Made by a program: the position numbers and the translations under genes
NCBI RefSeq assembly: GCF_958450345.1
Contig: NC_088780.1
Location: 135,856,226-135,920,225 of the forward strand
Direction: 5' to 3'
Length of the DNA: 64,000 nucleotides
DNA from: Calliphora vicina
Taxonomy: Eukaryota > Arthropoda > Insecta > Diptera > Calliphoridae
Shown: in pieces, positions 35,165-46,520 of the stretch
Numbering within the stretch: the stretch's first letter is position 1
Layout: every line of letters begins with the position of its first letter
Notes under the pieces: generated by a model
Database searches by the model: none
The model's input: the letters and a program-made list of their open reading frames with translations, nothing else
What the model was told of the DNA's origin: nothing

Positions 35165-36389
35165 CACTGCCCAACAGCATTTTTGGAACAGAATAGCGAC
35201 CCTATAATTCTGAAAGGGCATGTTGAGTAGAGCATTTTTGTAGAATAAACTTATAGTCCAGCTGGTCTGATTTTTTTTTTTACAGTGGGTCAAAGTTTTC
35301 ATTTTTTGATCGAAGGGAGCAGTATACTAACTGAAAAAATGTAAGTTAATATCTGAGAGAATTCTTATGGTCAGAGTTATATTATGGAATTTTACGGGTA
35401 TCATTTTTGTGGAAGATCTTAACCTCTCCTCTCTTTAGGGGTCAATTTGACCCTTTTTTGAGAAAATCAAATAAAGTCCTTTCAAAAAGGACATTTAAGG
35501 ATTCAAATATTCTACGAAAATTTTCATTGGGAGTCACCAAAGTTGTAAATAAAGCCCTTTACGCTTAATTCGCAAGATTACACGCCACCTTGGGTATCAC
35601 ATTTTTTAAAAAAATCGCCAAAAATCTATTTATAATCCGAATGATATTTAAAATATAAATAGCCCTAGAGAAGATCTACAAAAATATATATACATATGTA
35701 GATTATCGCTTTTAGGTCAAGAGTTATTTAGGTTTATTTATTTACTTTTTTTAATTTTGTTCGATCTTTTTTTAGTTTTTTAGATATGCCGGGCCTACGG
35801 TGGTTCGAAATTGTTTTTTTAAAATATCACCTATATTCGCGATAAAATTTCGAATACTATAAAAATAACTTGTTAACAGTTATGTCGTCCCTATAAAAAG
35901 TTACACGCATCCAAAGTTGGAACATGTAAAAATGGCCGTATTTTTTACGTTAATTAAGCGTAAAGTGCTTTATCTACATCTTTGGTATCTTTGGTGACCC
36001 CCACTGAAATTTTCCGGCAAAAATTTTCGTCGAATATTTTAATCCTTAAATGTCCTTTTTGAAAGGACTTTTTTTCATTTTCTCGAAAAAAAGGGTAAAA
36101 TTGACCCCTAAGGAGAGGAGCTAGAGGGTTAAGATCTTCCACAAATATGATCCCCATAAAATTCCACAATATAACTCTGACAATAAGAATTCTCTTAGTC
36201 ATTAACTTACAAAATTTTTTCAGTTAGTATACTGCTCCCTTCGATCAAAAAATTAAAACTTTGACCCACTGTAAAAAAAATTCGACCAGGTGGACTATAA
36301 GTTTATTCTACAGAAATGATCTACTCAACATGCCCTTTCAGAATTATATGGTCGCTATTCTGTTCCAATCAAAAAGTCTTTGGACAGTG
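35165..36389. mobile_element. 1,225-bp element with ~410-bp terminal inverted repeats, TAA flanks
   Basis: Left arm about 35165-35570 and right arm about 35950-36389 are near-complementary over their length (for example GGAACAGAATAGCGACC, GATCGAAGGGAGCAGTATAC and GGTCAATTTGACCC-type words in both). Tips are CACTGCCCAACAG and, complementary, CACTGTCCAAAGA. TAA is present at both flanks (35162-35164 and 36390-36392). The 380-bp centre has no protein-coding frame. Long TIRs without a transposase indicate a non-autonomous foldback element. CACTG tips recall Chapaev/Transib, but a 3-bp TAA duplication does not fit those well. Confidence 0.85.
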
Positions 36390-36565
36390 TAATTAGGGTT
36401 AATAACAACCATATCGAGAGATCTGGCAACTTCCATGCTGATTTTATAAACACAGCTGTTCGGCCATATGGAGGAATAGAAAAGAAATTATTTAATTTTA
36501 ATACAATAATTTTTTTTAACAATTTTTAATTAAAACTAATAAAAATAAGTTGAAATTTTTCAAAA

Positions 36566-39500
36566 ATGGAACTAGCTCCTCCACCTTCTAAAGATGGCAC
36601 TAAGAAATCGGTGTTTTTTGAGAATCCTGATATGGATTACATGGCACAACATTTTGTAGGCAATTTATACAGGTATGTTTTGCCTTTTTCATTTAATTTC
36701 TGCAGAATTTATTAAAAGTTTCAAATTTTAATAGATATCGTGAAAATATTGTGATACCAAAAGGCAATGGCCCCATTCAGATTAAAACCAACGAAGAGAA
36801 AATGATTGAAAAGGCGGTGGAAAGTTGTGGCTTTAAATCGTTTACAGCCTGCGTAATGGGTGAGTGTGATTGATGTTGGGTTATGTGATTATGTTGTGCC
36901 GGTAGTCGAAAATAGGAAAAAACTTTTTTAAAAGATAACGAATAATGTAAAAAACTTCTGGTAAATCTTATTGAGGGTATTTTGTAATACATATAGGATT
37001 TTTTGTTTTAGAAAAGACTTCTGCTAACAAACCTAGTTTGAACGGTTGATACTCAGCAACATATTACATGATTCAAGAAACAGATGATGAAATGGTTCTA
37101 TTTAGGCGAATCCTGCATTGAATATCAAAGCAGCAGAGTTGGTAGTTCACTAAATTTGCAGTTTCCAATATTGATGTTTAGTGGTCAGTGCAAAACTATC
37201 AGCCTCACTAAACAATAGTACAAAAAAAATGATAGTGGAACAGAGAAATGTATTTGGCTCGAATAATCGCATGACCACTAATATTTTAAAGTTTAGTGCA
37301 ATATTTTTATTCACAGCCTATGTGTAGTGACTTCCACTTTTGCACTATTTATGTTTAGTGAAGATTTGCTCATTACCACTAAATTTAGAGAAGATATGCT
37401 TCAATATCTTATAATAAAATAGGGAAAAATCAAATTTGTTCCGCTATATTCAGTGCAAGTGAAATGCTAACCTCAACTCTGGAAAGCAGAGACCAATTTA
37501 TTTATTTATTTTATATTAAAATAAATTATTACATAGCAATACAATCCTGAGTATTGTTGTTATAATTATTCATTAAGCTTAAAACTATTTTTATTTGTTT
37601 GCTTTTATAAATTTTATAAATTTTTGGCACCCCAGCCTTTAATAAAAAAAATTAAGAAATCACAAAAATACACGAATAAAAATTAAATTTCCGGTCATCA
37701 TTAAAAACAACTCCCAAGGGTAAGAAATGTAAAATTCAACGCAAAAATATTCTTATATAGAAACAAATCATAAATAAGTAACAGAGAAGTGTCTCAACAG
37801 TTTAAGGCGAAAAACGTTATTAGACTGGGAGAAAATACTCAATTCATACGGTAGGCAGTTCCAATCACTGCTGCTACAACAATAACAAACGACTTACCAA
37901 ATGTTGAACATCTTACTGTAGGGATCAGAATCTGTTTATTCCTAGTCGAACGAGAAAAACAAAACCGATCACAAAACTGTCTGATTATGCCATCCTTCAC
38001 TAATCTGTAAAACATTTTTTTATCGATACCTAACAAAGTCAAGCACCCTTATCGTGGTTGGCGTAAACGTCATACGCCTACGACAGTTTCGTACTAGATT
38101 AAAGAAACAGTTTGCATTTTATCTTTAATCTAGTACGAAACAGTCGTAGGCGTAAGACGTTTACGCCAACCACGATAAGGGTGAATATTCTTATATACAA
38201 AAAAAAAATTTCTTTTAATTCATATTGAGAAAAACAAACTGAAATTAACAAATCCAAATATTGAGCAAATAAAAATTTAAATTCAGAATAGTAAATTTAT
38301 ATTATCGATATTCATGATGTGGAGCTCTTGGCCAAGTAAAAAAGCAGAAGAAGTATTTATTGACAAACATTTCTATTTCAATTGTATTTTATTTTTAATT
38401 TAGTTTTTTGATATTGTGCTCTTTTATTACATTACCAGGTGAAGTAATCTACATCAGTGGTATTCACAATATAGATTACTTGGCCTGGTAATGTAGTAAA
38501 AGAGCACAATATCAAAAAACTAAAAACAAAATATAGAAATTGAAATGTTTGTCAATAAATAGCTTTTCTGCTTTTTTACTAGGCCAAGAACACTACATTG
38601 TGAATACCGCTAAAGACAAAAAAATAATTGATACTGAGAAATAGAAATTAATATTAAGAAAACTCAAATTGAAATTAAAAAAAAATAAAAATTGATGTCG
38701 AGATATTAATAATTTTTATTTTTCAAAAATAATTTTCTTTATAGGAGTATGAACTTAAGTTTTTTTAAACCTAATAGAATTTTTTTATTTCTCAATATTA
38801 ATTTGAATTTTATCAACATCAAGTTGTATTATCGCAACTTCAATTTTCTGAATAATAATTTCGATTTCCCTATTTCAATAAGTTTTTTCTTAATATAAAA
38901 TTGGGATTTCTTAACTTCAATTTGCATTTTCTGAATATTAATTTCGATTTCTCAATTCTCACTTTAATTGAAGTGATAATTCTTAAGATCCTAGATCTCA
39001 TTTTAAAAGAGCTAATGATATTTTTAAACTATTCATTATTGACTAATTTTTTCGAATTTAGAATGAATTGTAATTTACTACTGTTTAAGAAATCGTAAAA
39101 AAACAATAATAAAAATGTTATTGTTATATTAGTTATTAAAATTGAATACTAAATTCCAAACTTCGAAAATAATGTATGTAAATTGCTTAGCATTTCTTAA
39201 ACTATTTATTTGTCCCTACAGGTTATGGCCTTGGTGCTGCTATTGGTTTATTCAGTGCCTCCGTAAATCCCAATATGGCGGATCCCTTTGCTAACGAAAA
39301 GAAACAAACAGCGCGGGAAATTTTCAGAGAAATGCGATCGACGACACATGGTTATGCCAAAAATTTCGCTTTAATTGGTTGTGTATTTTCGGCTGTCGAG
39401 TGTGCCATTGAAAGTGTAAGTACTTCTTACATACTAAAGGTAGGGTCACACATGACAAATATTTGACGAAAAAGACGTAACCATTAAATAAAATACATTT

Positions 39501-39896
39501 GAATTCTTTTATTTATTTCAAAAACTTATTTTACTTAGGATGATTTAAAACAAAAAATTTAGTTTTATTTTATTTGATGCTGTTTGATCTTACAAAACAC
39601 TTGTACGTCGTCAAACTAATTTGTGCTAAAAAAATTGGTTACGCCTTTTTGAGGAAATATTTACCATGTGTGTGACCCTACCTTAAGTTAGTCATATGTG
39701 TAATATATTTAAAAATCTAACATTATTCTTGATATTGCAGGAACGTGGTGTCACTGATTGGCGTAATGGTACATATGCTGGTGCTGTAACTGGTGGTTTA
39801 ATTGGCTTAAGAGCTGGCGTCAAAGCCGGTCTTATAGGTGCCGCTGGTTTTGCAGCATTCTCCACAGTTATTGATTATTATATGCACAGCAGATAA
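36566..39896 (+). CDS. Tim22: Mitochondrial import inner membrane translocase subunit TIM22, complete, 4 exons
   Basis: Exons: 36566-36672, 36735-36859, 39222-39415, 39741-39896; 193 residues plus TAA, normal for the family. Starts MELAPPPSKDGTKKSVFFEN. The Tim17/Tim22/Tim23 domain spans about residue 66 to the end with four membrane segments: TACVMGYGLGAAIGLFSASV (73-92), YAKNFALIGCVFSAVECAIE, TYAGAVTGGLIGLRAGVKAG and GLIGAAGFAAFSTVIDYYMH. Cysteines in ESCGFKSFTAC and GCVFSAVEC correspond to those that form the stabilising disulfide in Tim22. It is the channel of the TIM22 carrier translocase, inserting multispanning carriers into the inner membrane. Intron 2 (2,362 bp) and intron 3 (325 bp) are enlarged by inserted foldback elements. 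AATAAA at 39990-39995. Near certain. Confidence 0.96.
37497..38042 (-). pseudogene. LINE 3'-end fragment in TIM22 intron 2
   Basis: On the minus strand a frame contains FCFSRSTRNKQILIPTVRCS then TFGKSFVIVVAAVIGTAYR, which resembles the C-terminus of non-LTR reverse transcriptases (...TRxxxxLxxPxxxTxxxxxSFxxxxxxxWNxLP). The right-to-left 3' end finishes in an ATAAATAAATAAAT run (37497-37510), a common LINE tail. WNxLP is corrupted. Moderate support. Confidence 0.4.
38043..38182. mobile_element. 140-bp hairpin MITE in TIM22 intron 2
   Basis: Nearly perfect 58-bp arms: CACCCTTATCGTGGTTGGCG, then TAAACGTCATACGCCTACGA, then CAGTTTCGTACTAGATTAAA, and the complement at 38120-38182, loop about 20 nt. 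No target duplication seen. Half copy at 27557-27630. Confidence 0.85.
38308..38609. mobile_element. 300-bp long-hairpin foldback element in TIM22 intron 2
   Basis: Arms of about 125 bp: CTCTTGGCCAAGTAAAAAAG, TTTATTGACAAACATTTCTA and GATATTGTGCTCTTTTATTA are all matched by the complement at 38480-38600. The centre holds a smaller hairpin (GAAGTAATCTA / TAGATTACTT) that itself contains GGTATTCACAATATAG, a copy of the element's terminal word GGTATTCACAATGTAG. Ends approximate. Confidence 0.8.
39438..39683. mobile_element. 246-bp MITE in TIM22 intron 3, TAA target duplication
   Basis: TIR AGGTAGGGTCACACATG at the left and its complement CATGTGTGTGACCCTACCT at the right. Similarity extends inward about 45 bp (AAATATTT...AAAAAGRCGTAACC). 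TAA on both sides (39435-39437 and 39684-39686). PIF/Harbinger-like by duplication size; no coding frame. Confidence 0.88.
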
Positions 39897-39995
39897 AAAT
39901 AGTTTAAGTTGTGAATAATTTGTATTTGTAGAGTAATGTAATAATGATGTGTTGTTGTTAAAGCTGATTTAAAAAGCCGAAAGACGGAAAATAAA

Positions 39996-40805
39996 GAAAT
40001 AGGTTAAAACTAACTTACAGAACTAATTGCAAATTTTGGGAAATATACATTTGGTAATTTGTTTATGAAAACCAACAATTACAGAACAGAGTTTCCAGCA
40101 GATAGAACTCTTTAAATTAAACTAATAATTAAATAGTTAAAGTTTTACCCTTTAAAATGTATTATTATTAATTTTTGTTTAACGTCATAATATTTAGAGC
40201 CTTCATCGTTGTCAGAAGCAGTTAGACGACAAAATGGTATGCTTTTTTTATAACAAATTCGACAAATAACTTTTTGTTGAAGAACTTCGGATTCAAATCT
40301 AATTTGACAAAAAAATTATAATCCTTGATTTGATTTATATCTGTTAAAATAATTTAATTTACTTGAAATAATTGAAATTAAATGTAACTTGTGTGCTAAA
40401 TTTGATTTTGAATTAATTGAAATACAAAACTTTAGTTGATATTCGGCTGTGCCGAATCTTATATACCCTTCACCAAATTATACTTCAAAATAAAAATTTT
40501 AAATATTTTTAGGTAAAGAAAATTTATTTTGTTTTCCAAAGTTGTTTTTTCATTTTTAGAAAAAAAAAAAATTTCGAATTGTTTTTTTAATTTTTTAAAT
40601 TTAAAATTTTTTTTTGTTCTTTCAATTTTTTTTTATTATATAGAGAAAAATAACTTTTGGTGAAAAAAAAAATCGGGTTAAAAAATATTTTGATGACAAT
40701 TTGTCACCGTTCGTCTACGATTTAAGGTTTCCTTTTTTTTTGAGCATTATAAAAAGCGTTAAAAATGATTTTGATTTTTGAGAAATTTTTTACAAGAAAT
40801 GTACA
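39996..40805. other. Spacer downstream of TIM22
   Basis: AT-rich. At 40442-40456 is a perfect hairpin TTCGGC-TGT-GCCGAA followed by TCTTATATACCCTTCACCA, a word I recognise as a common fly repeat end; the repeat body is not delimited. Confidence 0.45.
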
Positions 40806-40807
40806 TA

Positions 40808-42416
40808 CAGTATTGGCCATAACTAAAGCACCCCCTCAATGAATTTTTTCCATATGGTATTTTTTTGTATAAAATCATAGTTTTAAATATCTATTATGTA
40901 TTATTTTCATTTGTTAATATGTTTAGTATTGATAAACAAATACTTTCAAAGTTAACCTTTCTATAAGAGGTAACTTAAAATCAAAAAATATTTTAAGGTA
41001 GAAAATGAAACGGACAAAACTAAAGCACCCCTTCAAGGATATACTATAAAAAAATTTAGTTAATTTTTTGTTGCAAATCCTTTGTTTTGGATGGCACAAG
41101 AACATCTCTTGGCATAGATGGCGTTTTTCGATATTCCTTCCCAGGCTATTTTAACGACATGAAATAAATCGTGGAAATTTCCGATCCTTATTTCAACAAT
41201 TTTCACGATTTATTTTCATATTAATGTGCCACAAGTTCTCAATAGGATTGAGATCGGGAGATTGACCAGGCCAATGAAGAACTAGAATCTTATTGCTGTG
41301 TATCCAAGTCTTACAAACTTTGGAGGGGTGCTTAGGATCGTTATCCTGTTGGAAGCTCCCTATAATTGGCATCTCTTCACTGGCATAAGGCAACATTACA
41401 GCTTTCAATACATCACGGTACATGAACCGATCCATAATCCCATAAATTTTATGATTTGGCCCAAATTCTTGACCAGAAAAGCAACCCCAGACCATTACAT
41501 TGCCTCCTCTATGTTTAATTGTTCCTTTGCAATACTTAGGATTCAGTCTTCCTCCTTTTGATCAGCGTACACGCCTTATTCCAGCGGATCTTTTTAAGTT
41601 GTATTTGGATTCGGCAGGGAACAGTACTGTCTTTAATTTTTGGACACTCCAGTCGATGTGGGCTTTGGCAAATTTCAGTCTAGCTTTCTTGTTCTTAGCT
41701 GATAGAAATGTTTTTTTTGCTGGTCGTCAGCTGAATAATCGGGCTTCTACTACTCTTCTACGGATTGTTCTTTCGCTAACGCATAATCTTAAACTTGTTC
41801 GTACTTGAATAGCTGATGCTGTAGGATCTTTATGTATTGCTCTTTTGATCAATAAATCATAATATCGTGTTTTTTTTTCGCGAACGACCTCCAGAATGCA
41901 CCGGAGATTATCGACCAGTCTTAAAAAATTTTGAAACGAGCCTGGAAATAACTGATCTGTTAATTGAATATATTTTACTAAATTCATGTAGTGATAAGCC
42001 CGTCTTCCAGTCTTCAATAACTATAATTTTAAATTTACTGGAGTACTTGTTCCTTGTCATTGTTTTTTTCGCAATAAACTCTATAAAACTTAAATTTTGC
42101 ACACTACGTCTTCTTCATCCATTCATTGTGATTCCCGATAACTCACATTGCAAATATGCAGTACCGAGTCAAATTTTTAAACATCTTATAAGAGGGTGCT
42201 TTTGTTTTGTCCGTTGAGTTTTGAGTTTTTATATGATTTATCATTTTAAATTAATTTTTAATAAAATTATCTTTTACTAAATGAATATTAAATGAACATT
42301 AACAATATTAGTTAATAAAATATATACAAAATACATCCAAAAAAAGCCGTTTTTATCAAAAAAATTATAATTTCAAAAAATCCATTGAGGGGGTGCTTTA
42401 GTTATGGCCAATACTG
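40808..42416 (-). mobile_element. 1,609-bp Tc1-like element with IR/DR ends, TA flanks
   Basis: Identical inverted tips CAGTATTGGCCATAACTAAA, continuing GCACCCCCTCAATG, with TA outside each (40806-40807 and 42417-42418). Inner direct repeats of the tip lie about 200 bp in: CGGACAAAACTAAAGCACCC at 41011 and the complement at 42193-42213. A different family from the element at 29555. Confidence 0.94.
41193..42102 (-). pseudogene. Tc1-like transposase, inactivated (first catalytic Asp replaced)
   Basis: Minus-strand pieces in more than one frame. N-terminal HTH: RNKYSSKFKIIVIEDWKTGL, SLHEFSKIYSINRSVISRLV. Second HTH: SAIQVRTSLRLCVSERTIRR. The WSDES-type motif reads LFPAESKYNL, with Ala (codon 41613-41615) in place of the first catalytic Asp. 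A TGA stop follows in IRRVR*SKGG. MVWGCFSGQEFGPNHKIYGI, FQQDNDPKHPSK and, 34 residues after the Asp, NPIENLW are kept. Frameshifts separate the N-terminal blocks. The element's ends are intact, so only an outside transposase could mobilise it. Confidence 0.9.
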
Positions 42417-42418
42417 TA

Positions 42419-43744
42419 TATAATTTAGTATTCAAATAAAAATGCATTATGTTGTGTTGGATGTTATTTATTCAATTCCTTACGTTCGCGTACTTATAAT
42501 TAAATCTCGTATAATTTCTGAGTTATAGGCATTTGAAAATTGAAATTTAAAAATTTTGCAATTTTTGGTCCTCTTAAAAATATAGGGCGTATTTTTGGAC
42601 CAAATGGACTAAATTTTTTTGTTAGTTAGGCAACTAAATTACCATTAGACCAATATCAATTATGGATCCAAAAATAAACGATTTTCAATTTAAAAATTCC
42701 AAAAATAGTAGATTTTTGTTGTTTTTTTGCGAAAGGTGACAACACTTTTTTATAAAAAAAAAACTTTCTTTAAGAACATATACATACATATGTATCAATT
42801 TTAAGTTTTTCTGTAAGTTATCTTCACGGAGAACATTCTAATTACTAGAATCTAATACTAGTAAGATTTAAAGATACAAACAAAACGTATATGTACTCAA
42901 ATTTCTATATCTATATTATTTTAGACTAAAGCTATTTTAGACTAAACCTGCAAATCAGACTAGTTAAGTTGTACATTAAACATATTTAAATTGTATTTTC
43001 CATTTTTATATTAAAACATATATGTATGTAAATAAAACATGCATAGTTTTATTTACATTGAACATAAATTTACGAACATAAAATTACATTAAAGACTTAA
43101 ATTAACTTTATACATAAATAGATGTACTTATGCATTTTTATCACGCATTAAGTAAGTTCTATTTTCTATTTCATTAAACAATTTTTTTAAGTTACAAGGG
43201 CACGAAAAAAAAAATAATTTGAAAAAGCAAATCACTCTTCTACATATTAAAAATTCCACACAAAAGGTTTAGAAAATCTATAAAAAAAATGTTTGTTTAA
43301 GTGTCCGTTTTGTAAAACAAAACAACAATCTTTACGGTACTTCCTGTCAATCTCACTTATGTCAATCTAGCTCTAGCGAGCAAGAAAATATGTATGTATA
43401 AATAAAATACGAGTATGTACTATGTACTTCTACTTCAATTACCAATAATATTAATAGATAAAAAGTACATAAAATTTTTTTGAAATGACCAATAACAGTA
43501 GTAGTGACTTCTTTAAAGTCACTGTCATTACATAAGAGCGGCAAACGTTTGATCAGCACAACGCAATTGTAGTAGATTTACAATTCATCACAAAAAGTAC
43601 ACACTCATAAAATATTTAAGTATGTTGAATATTTGCTTAAGGAAATATTAAAACAATAACAACATTTATCGAATGTATAGAACGGCTAAGCGTTTCCCTA
43701 CTTGTAAATTGATTATGAAGTACATACATATGAACAATTTAAAT
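42419..43744. other. Gene-free AT-rich spacer
   Basis: No gene, TIR or RNA recognised. Confidence 0.4.
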
Positions 43745-43748
43745 TTAA

Positions 43749-44178
43749 CCCTTTGTCGACCGACGGTACTTTAAGTACCATAACAATAATAAGCATACAA
43801 AATGAAAACAAAACATATTTTGACCCTTTTTGCCAAAAAGTACTTTGAAGTACACTATCATCTTTGGAATAATATATTTTTTTTGCATATTGGCAAACTC
43901 GAATACCCAGAATAACGGTGAATTAATTTATAGATTGTAATAGAAAATTTTATAAAAGTTACAAAACTAATCAATATATTAATAAAATATAAACACAAAT
44001 CTATGAGTTTTTTTATCTTTTGGCTGATGCTGACCCAACGGTACCAGGTCCCGGTTCGGATCCTTGCAGGCCCTCCACAAATTAAAATTTTGTAAATAAT
44101 TTCCTGAAGTCCTTTTTTTCAATATTTCATAAAAAAATAAAACTTTTTCAACGAATTAAAGTCTTGGTCCCCAAGGTG
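43749..44178. mobile_element. 430-bp probable piggyBac-type element, TTAA flanks
   Basis: Left TTAA-CCCTTTGTCGACCGACGG; right complement reads TTAA-CACCTTGGGGACCAAGAC. The tips are similar but imperfect; TTAA is present at 43745-43748 and 44179-44182. No coding frame. Confidence 0.6.
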
Positions 44179-44739
44179 TTAAGTGAAAAAGAAAAATATA
44201 TCAGAAAACCTAGTGAATGAAATGTATTTATACCCTACACCACCATAGTGAGGAGGGTATAATGCGTTTGTGCAGATGTTTGTAACGCCCAAAAATATTA
44301 GTCTAAAGGCTGGGTTAGCCGACCGTTGATGTAATGTAACCGTAATGTTGACTTAACGTAACACTTTAGTGCGATTATAGAACATTAAAAACGTGTCATA
44401 TGTTTTTGACATAAACAAACAAATTTAAACAGCTGTTTGAAAGTGTTATCAACACAATTGTTTTAAATACTGTTCAAGCGATTTTATAATTTTTTTCTGC
44501 GATTTTAAAAAAAAATTATTAAACTTTTTTGGTAATAGTACTTACATATAAACCGTATATTTTTACACATAATGTATTCATCATCATTGTGAAGTGCTTC
44601 GAAGTGACTTCATATATGTTTATATTAACCCATTGGGAGACAATTATAAATATTATTTATTACCTTGTCATACAGACTTTATTTATTAAAGCTCCGATAA
44701 CTTAAAAATTAATTAATATTGTATTGTACTTTATACTAA

Positions 44740-44866
44740 GGGCCATTATTACAACTTGCCTTTATGTTCACAATAGTAATAGTTAACTTTAAGGGTACCT
44801 TTTTCTATTGCTTAAATTTTCACCTTTCACTATTTCGAACATAAAGGCAAGTTGTAATAATGGCCC
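44740..44866. mobile_element. 127-bp PIF/Harbinger-type MITE, TAA duplication, third nesting level
   Basis: TIRs of about 30 bp: GGGCCATTATTACAACTTGC then CTTTATGTTC, with an exact complement at the right end. TAA on both sides (44737-44739 and 44867-44869). The perfect TIRs suggest a young insertion. Confidence 0.92.
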
Positions 44867-45075
44867 TAATTTGTTAATTTAATTTGTCTATACAAAATAT
44901 TAATTTAATATTTTCAAACTTATTACTTTCGACCATTATTAGTATACATTTTATAAATGCTTGTGTGAACTAATTTCTATAATAAGTAAATATTACCATA
45001 ACAATAAAAAAATTTTGTTTTTAGTAAGAATTGTGCTAAATTTCCCAATTATTGATAAATTCACTGACATTTAAT

Positions 45076-45170
45076 GTTGTTGTTGTAGCAGCAGTGATTG
45101 CTGAGTTGACAGCCCTTGGCCGAGTGAACTCGGGTCATTCCGGTGCGTAGAACTGGCTGTTGTGGGAATG
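45076..45170 (+). repeat. Dispersed GTTGTTGTTGTAGCAGCAG repeat, plus orientation
   Basis: TGTTGTTGTAGCAGCAGTGA, TGCTGAGTTGACAGCCCTTG, GCCGAGTGAACTCGGGTCAT, TCCGGTGCGTAGAACTGGCT. About 85-90% matched by the complement of 24254-24345. Confidence 0.7.
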
Positions 45171-46383
45171 ACATTTATTGTTGGCAGACATTTTTCTCAT
45201 TCTCTTTTGAACTAACCTAAACCTGTGTAATACACACTGTACCTCTTCAACACCTCGCCTTCAAACTTCGTCTGTCTACCTTTCAATTTCTGCATTGTAA
45301 ACGTAGACTATGCGCATTTCACTGGTTGCTTAGGCCAGATCATCAGGAAACCTTTTCCCAAAAGGCTTTAGAAAAACTAAAGATATTATACAAATCAAAC
45401 TATAGAGTGAATGAGAATTACAGACACTCAAGCTTTATTTGTAAAAATATCAAAGCTTAAATAAAAAATCAACAATAAACAGTGAGCTTATCTTTTCTTA
45501 CAATTTATTTTTATTTATGTATTTATATTATTGAAATATTTAAAACATTTTTAGAACATTGAAAATATTGTTAAGCGTTCTGAGCATAAGTATTTTTTAT
45601 ACAAGACTTTTAAAATCAACAAGTTGACAACACCGTTAGTAAATGTCACGTTGAAACGTAAAGAAATTTAGTTTTTAACAGGTTCAGACGTTACAGTTAC
45701 GTTACATTTTGTCACTATAACTGCTTTAACTATTTACACACAATAGAAACGATCAGCTGTTCCGTTCCGTTAAGGTTACATTACATTACAGTCGGCTAAT
45801 CCACCTTTAACACCCACCTTACAGTATTAAGTATACCGATCGACTTAGAATCACTTTCTGAGTCGATTAAACGATGTCCGTCCGTCTGGCTGGTCGGCTG
45901 GCTGGCTGGCTGTCCATGTAAACCTTGTGCGCAGGGTACAGGTCGCAATTTTGAAGATATTTCGATCAAATTTGGTACATATTATTTTTTCGGCCCAAGG
46001 ACTAAGCCTATTCAAACTGGCTAAATCGGTCCATTATTTCATACAAATGTCCTTCCGAAATTAGACTTTATCGGTCATAAATGTTTAATTTATATATGTA
46101 TCTCCACAAATTCCGCTTCAAATAAGTTTTATATATACAAAATTCATGTCACCAAATTTTGTTACTCCCATACCCGCTTCCGAAAATCACTTTAACGTGC
46201 ATAAATCGCTTAAAAATGTTGGTATACACACAAAATTCAACATAGTTAACTTTCATATAGACATAAATCACACGACCCATAGCTCCCATATAAGACCCAC
46301 TTTCGAAAATCACTCAAAAATATATATTATTGAAATTTTAAAAGAACATTTTTTTGCTCTTTTACCTAGTGTAGGGTCGGTAT

Positions 46384-46520
46384 GGTGATCGGCACGGTTT
46401 TTAATAACCGGTTATAACCGGTTTTTTTGCTAAGGTCGGTTTCGGTTTTTTTGAAAAGCTCAAATTTCGAATATCGTAGAAACCGGGTTTTTCTTCTCGA
46501 ATAGCCGGTTTTTTCCAAAA
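46384..46520. repeat. CCGGTTTTTT-rich low-complexity repeat
   Basis: Repeated AACCGGTTATAACCGGTTTT, GTCGGTTTCGGTTTT and GCCGGTTTTTT words; a similar patch is at about 56590-56660. No coding sense. Confidence 0.5.

Larger units (their letters stand above)
44307..45807. mobile_element. 1,501-bp TIR element, TAA duplication, nested in the 44231 repeat
   Basis: Left tip AGGCTGGGTTAGCCGACCGT; right complement AAGGTGGATTAGCCGACTGT; both then read AATGTAATGTAACC-like sequence. TAA at 44304-44306 and 45808-45810. Removing the insert with one TAA restores the continuous host repeat ...ATTAGTC-TAA-CACCCACC. No transposase frame seen. It carries a third, smaller element at 44740-44866 and a GTTGTAGCAGCAG repeat at 45076-45170. 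Confidence 0.88.
44231..46377 (+). repeat. Common fly dispersed repeat, interrupted by a nested insertion
   Basis: Left end TACCCTACACCACCATAGTG, then GAGGAGGGTATAATGCGTTT and AACGCCCAAAAATATTAGTC. After the insertion it resumes CACCCACCTTACAGTATTAA, CGACTTAGAATCACTTTCTG, CGATGTCCGTCCGTCTGGCT and ends CTAGTGTAGGGT, inverted to the left tip (ACCCTACACYA). I recognise this as a repeat frequent in calyptrate and other flies. Its open frames are incidental. Confidence 0.75.

Noticed and set aside
41298..42217. Plus-strand frames across the 40808-42416 element
   Set aside because: The minus strand contains the transposase motifs; the plus-strand frames are complementary artefacts.
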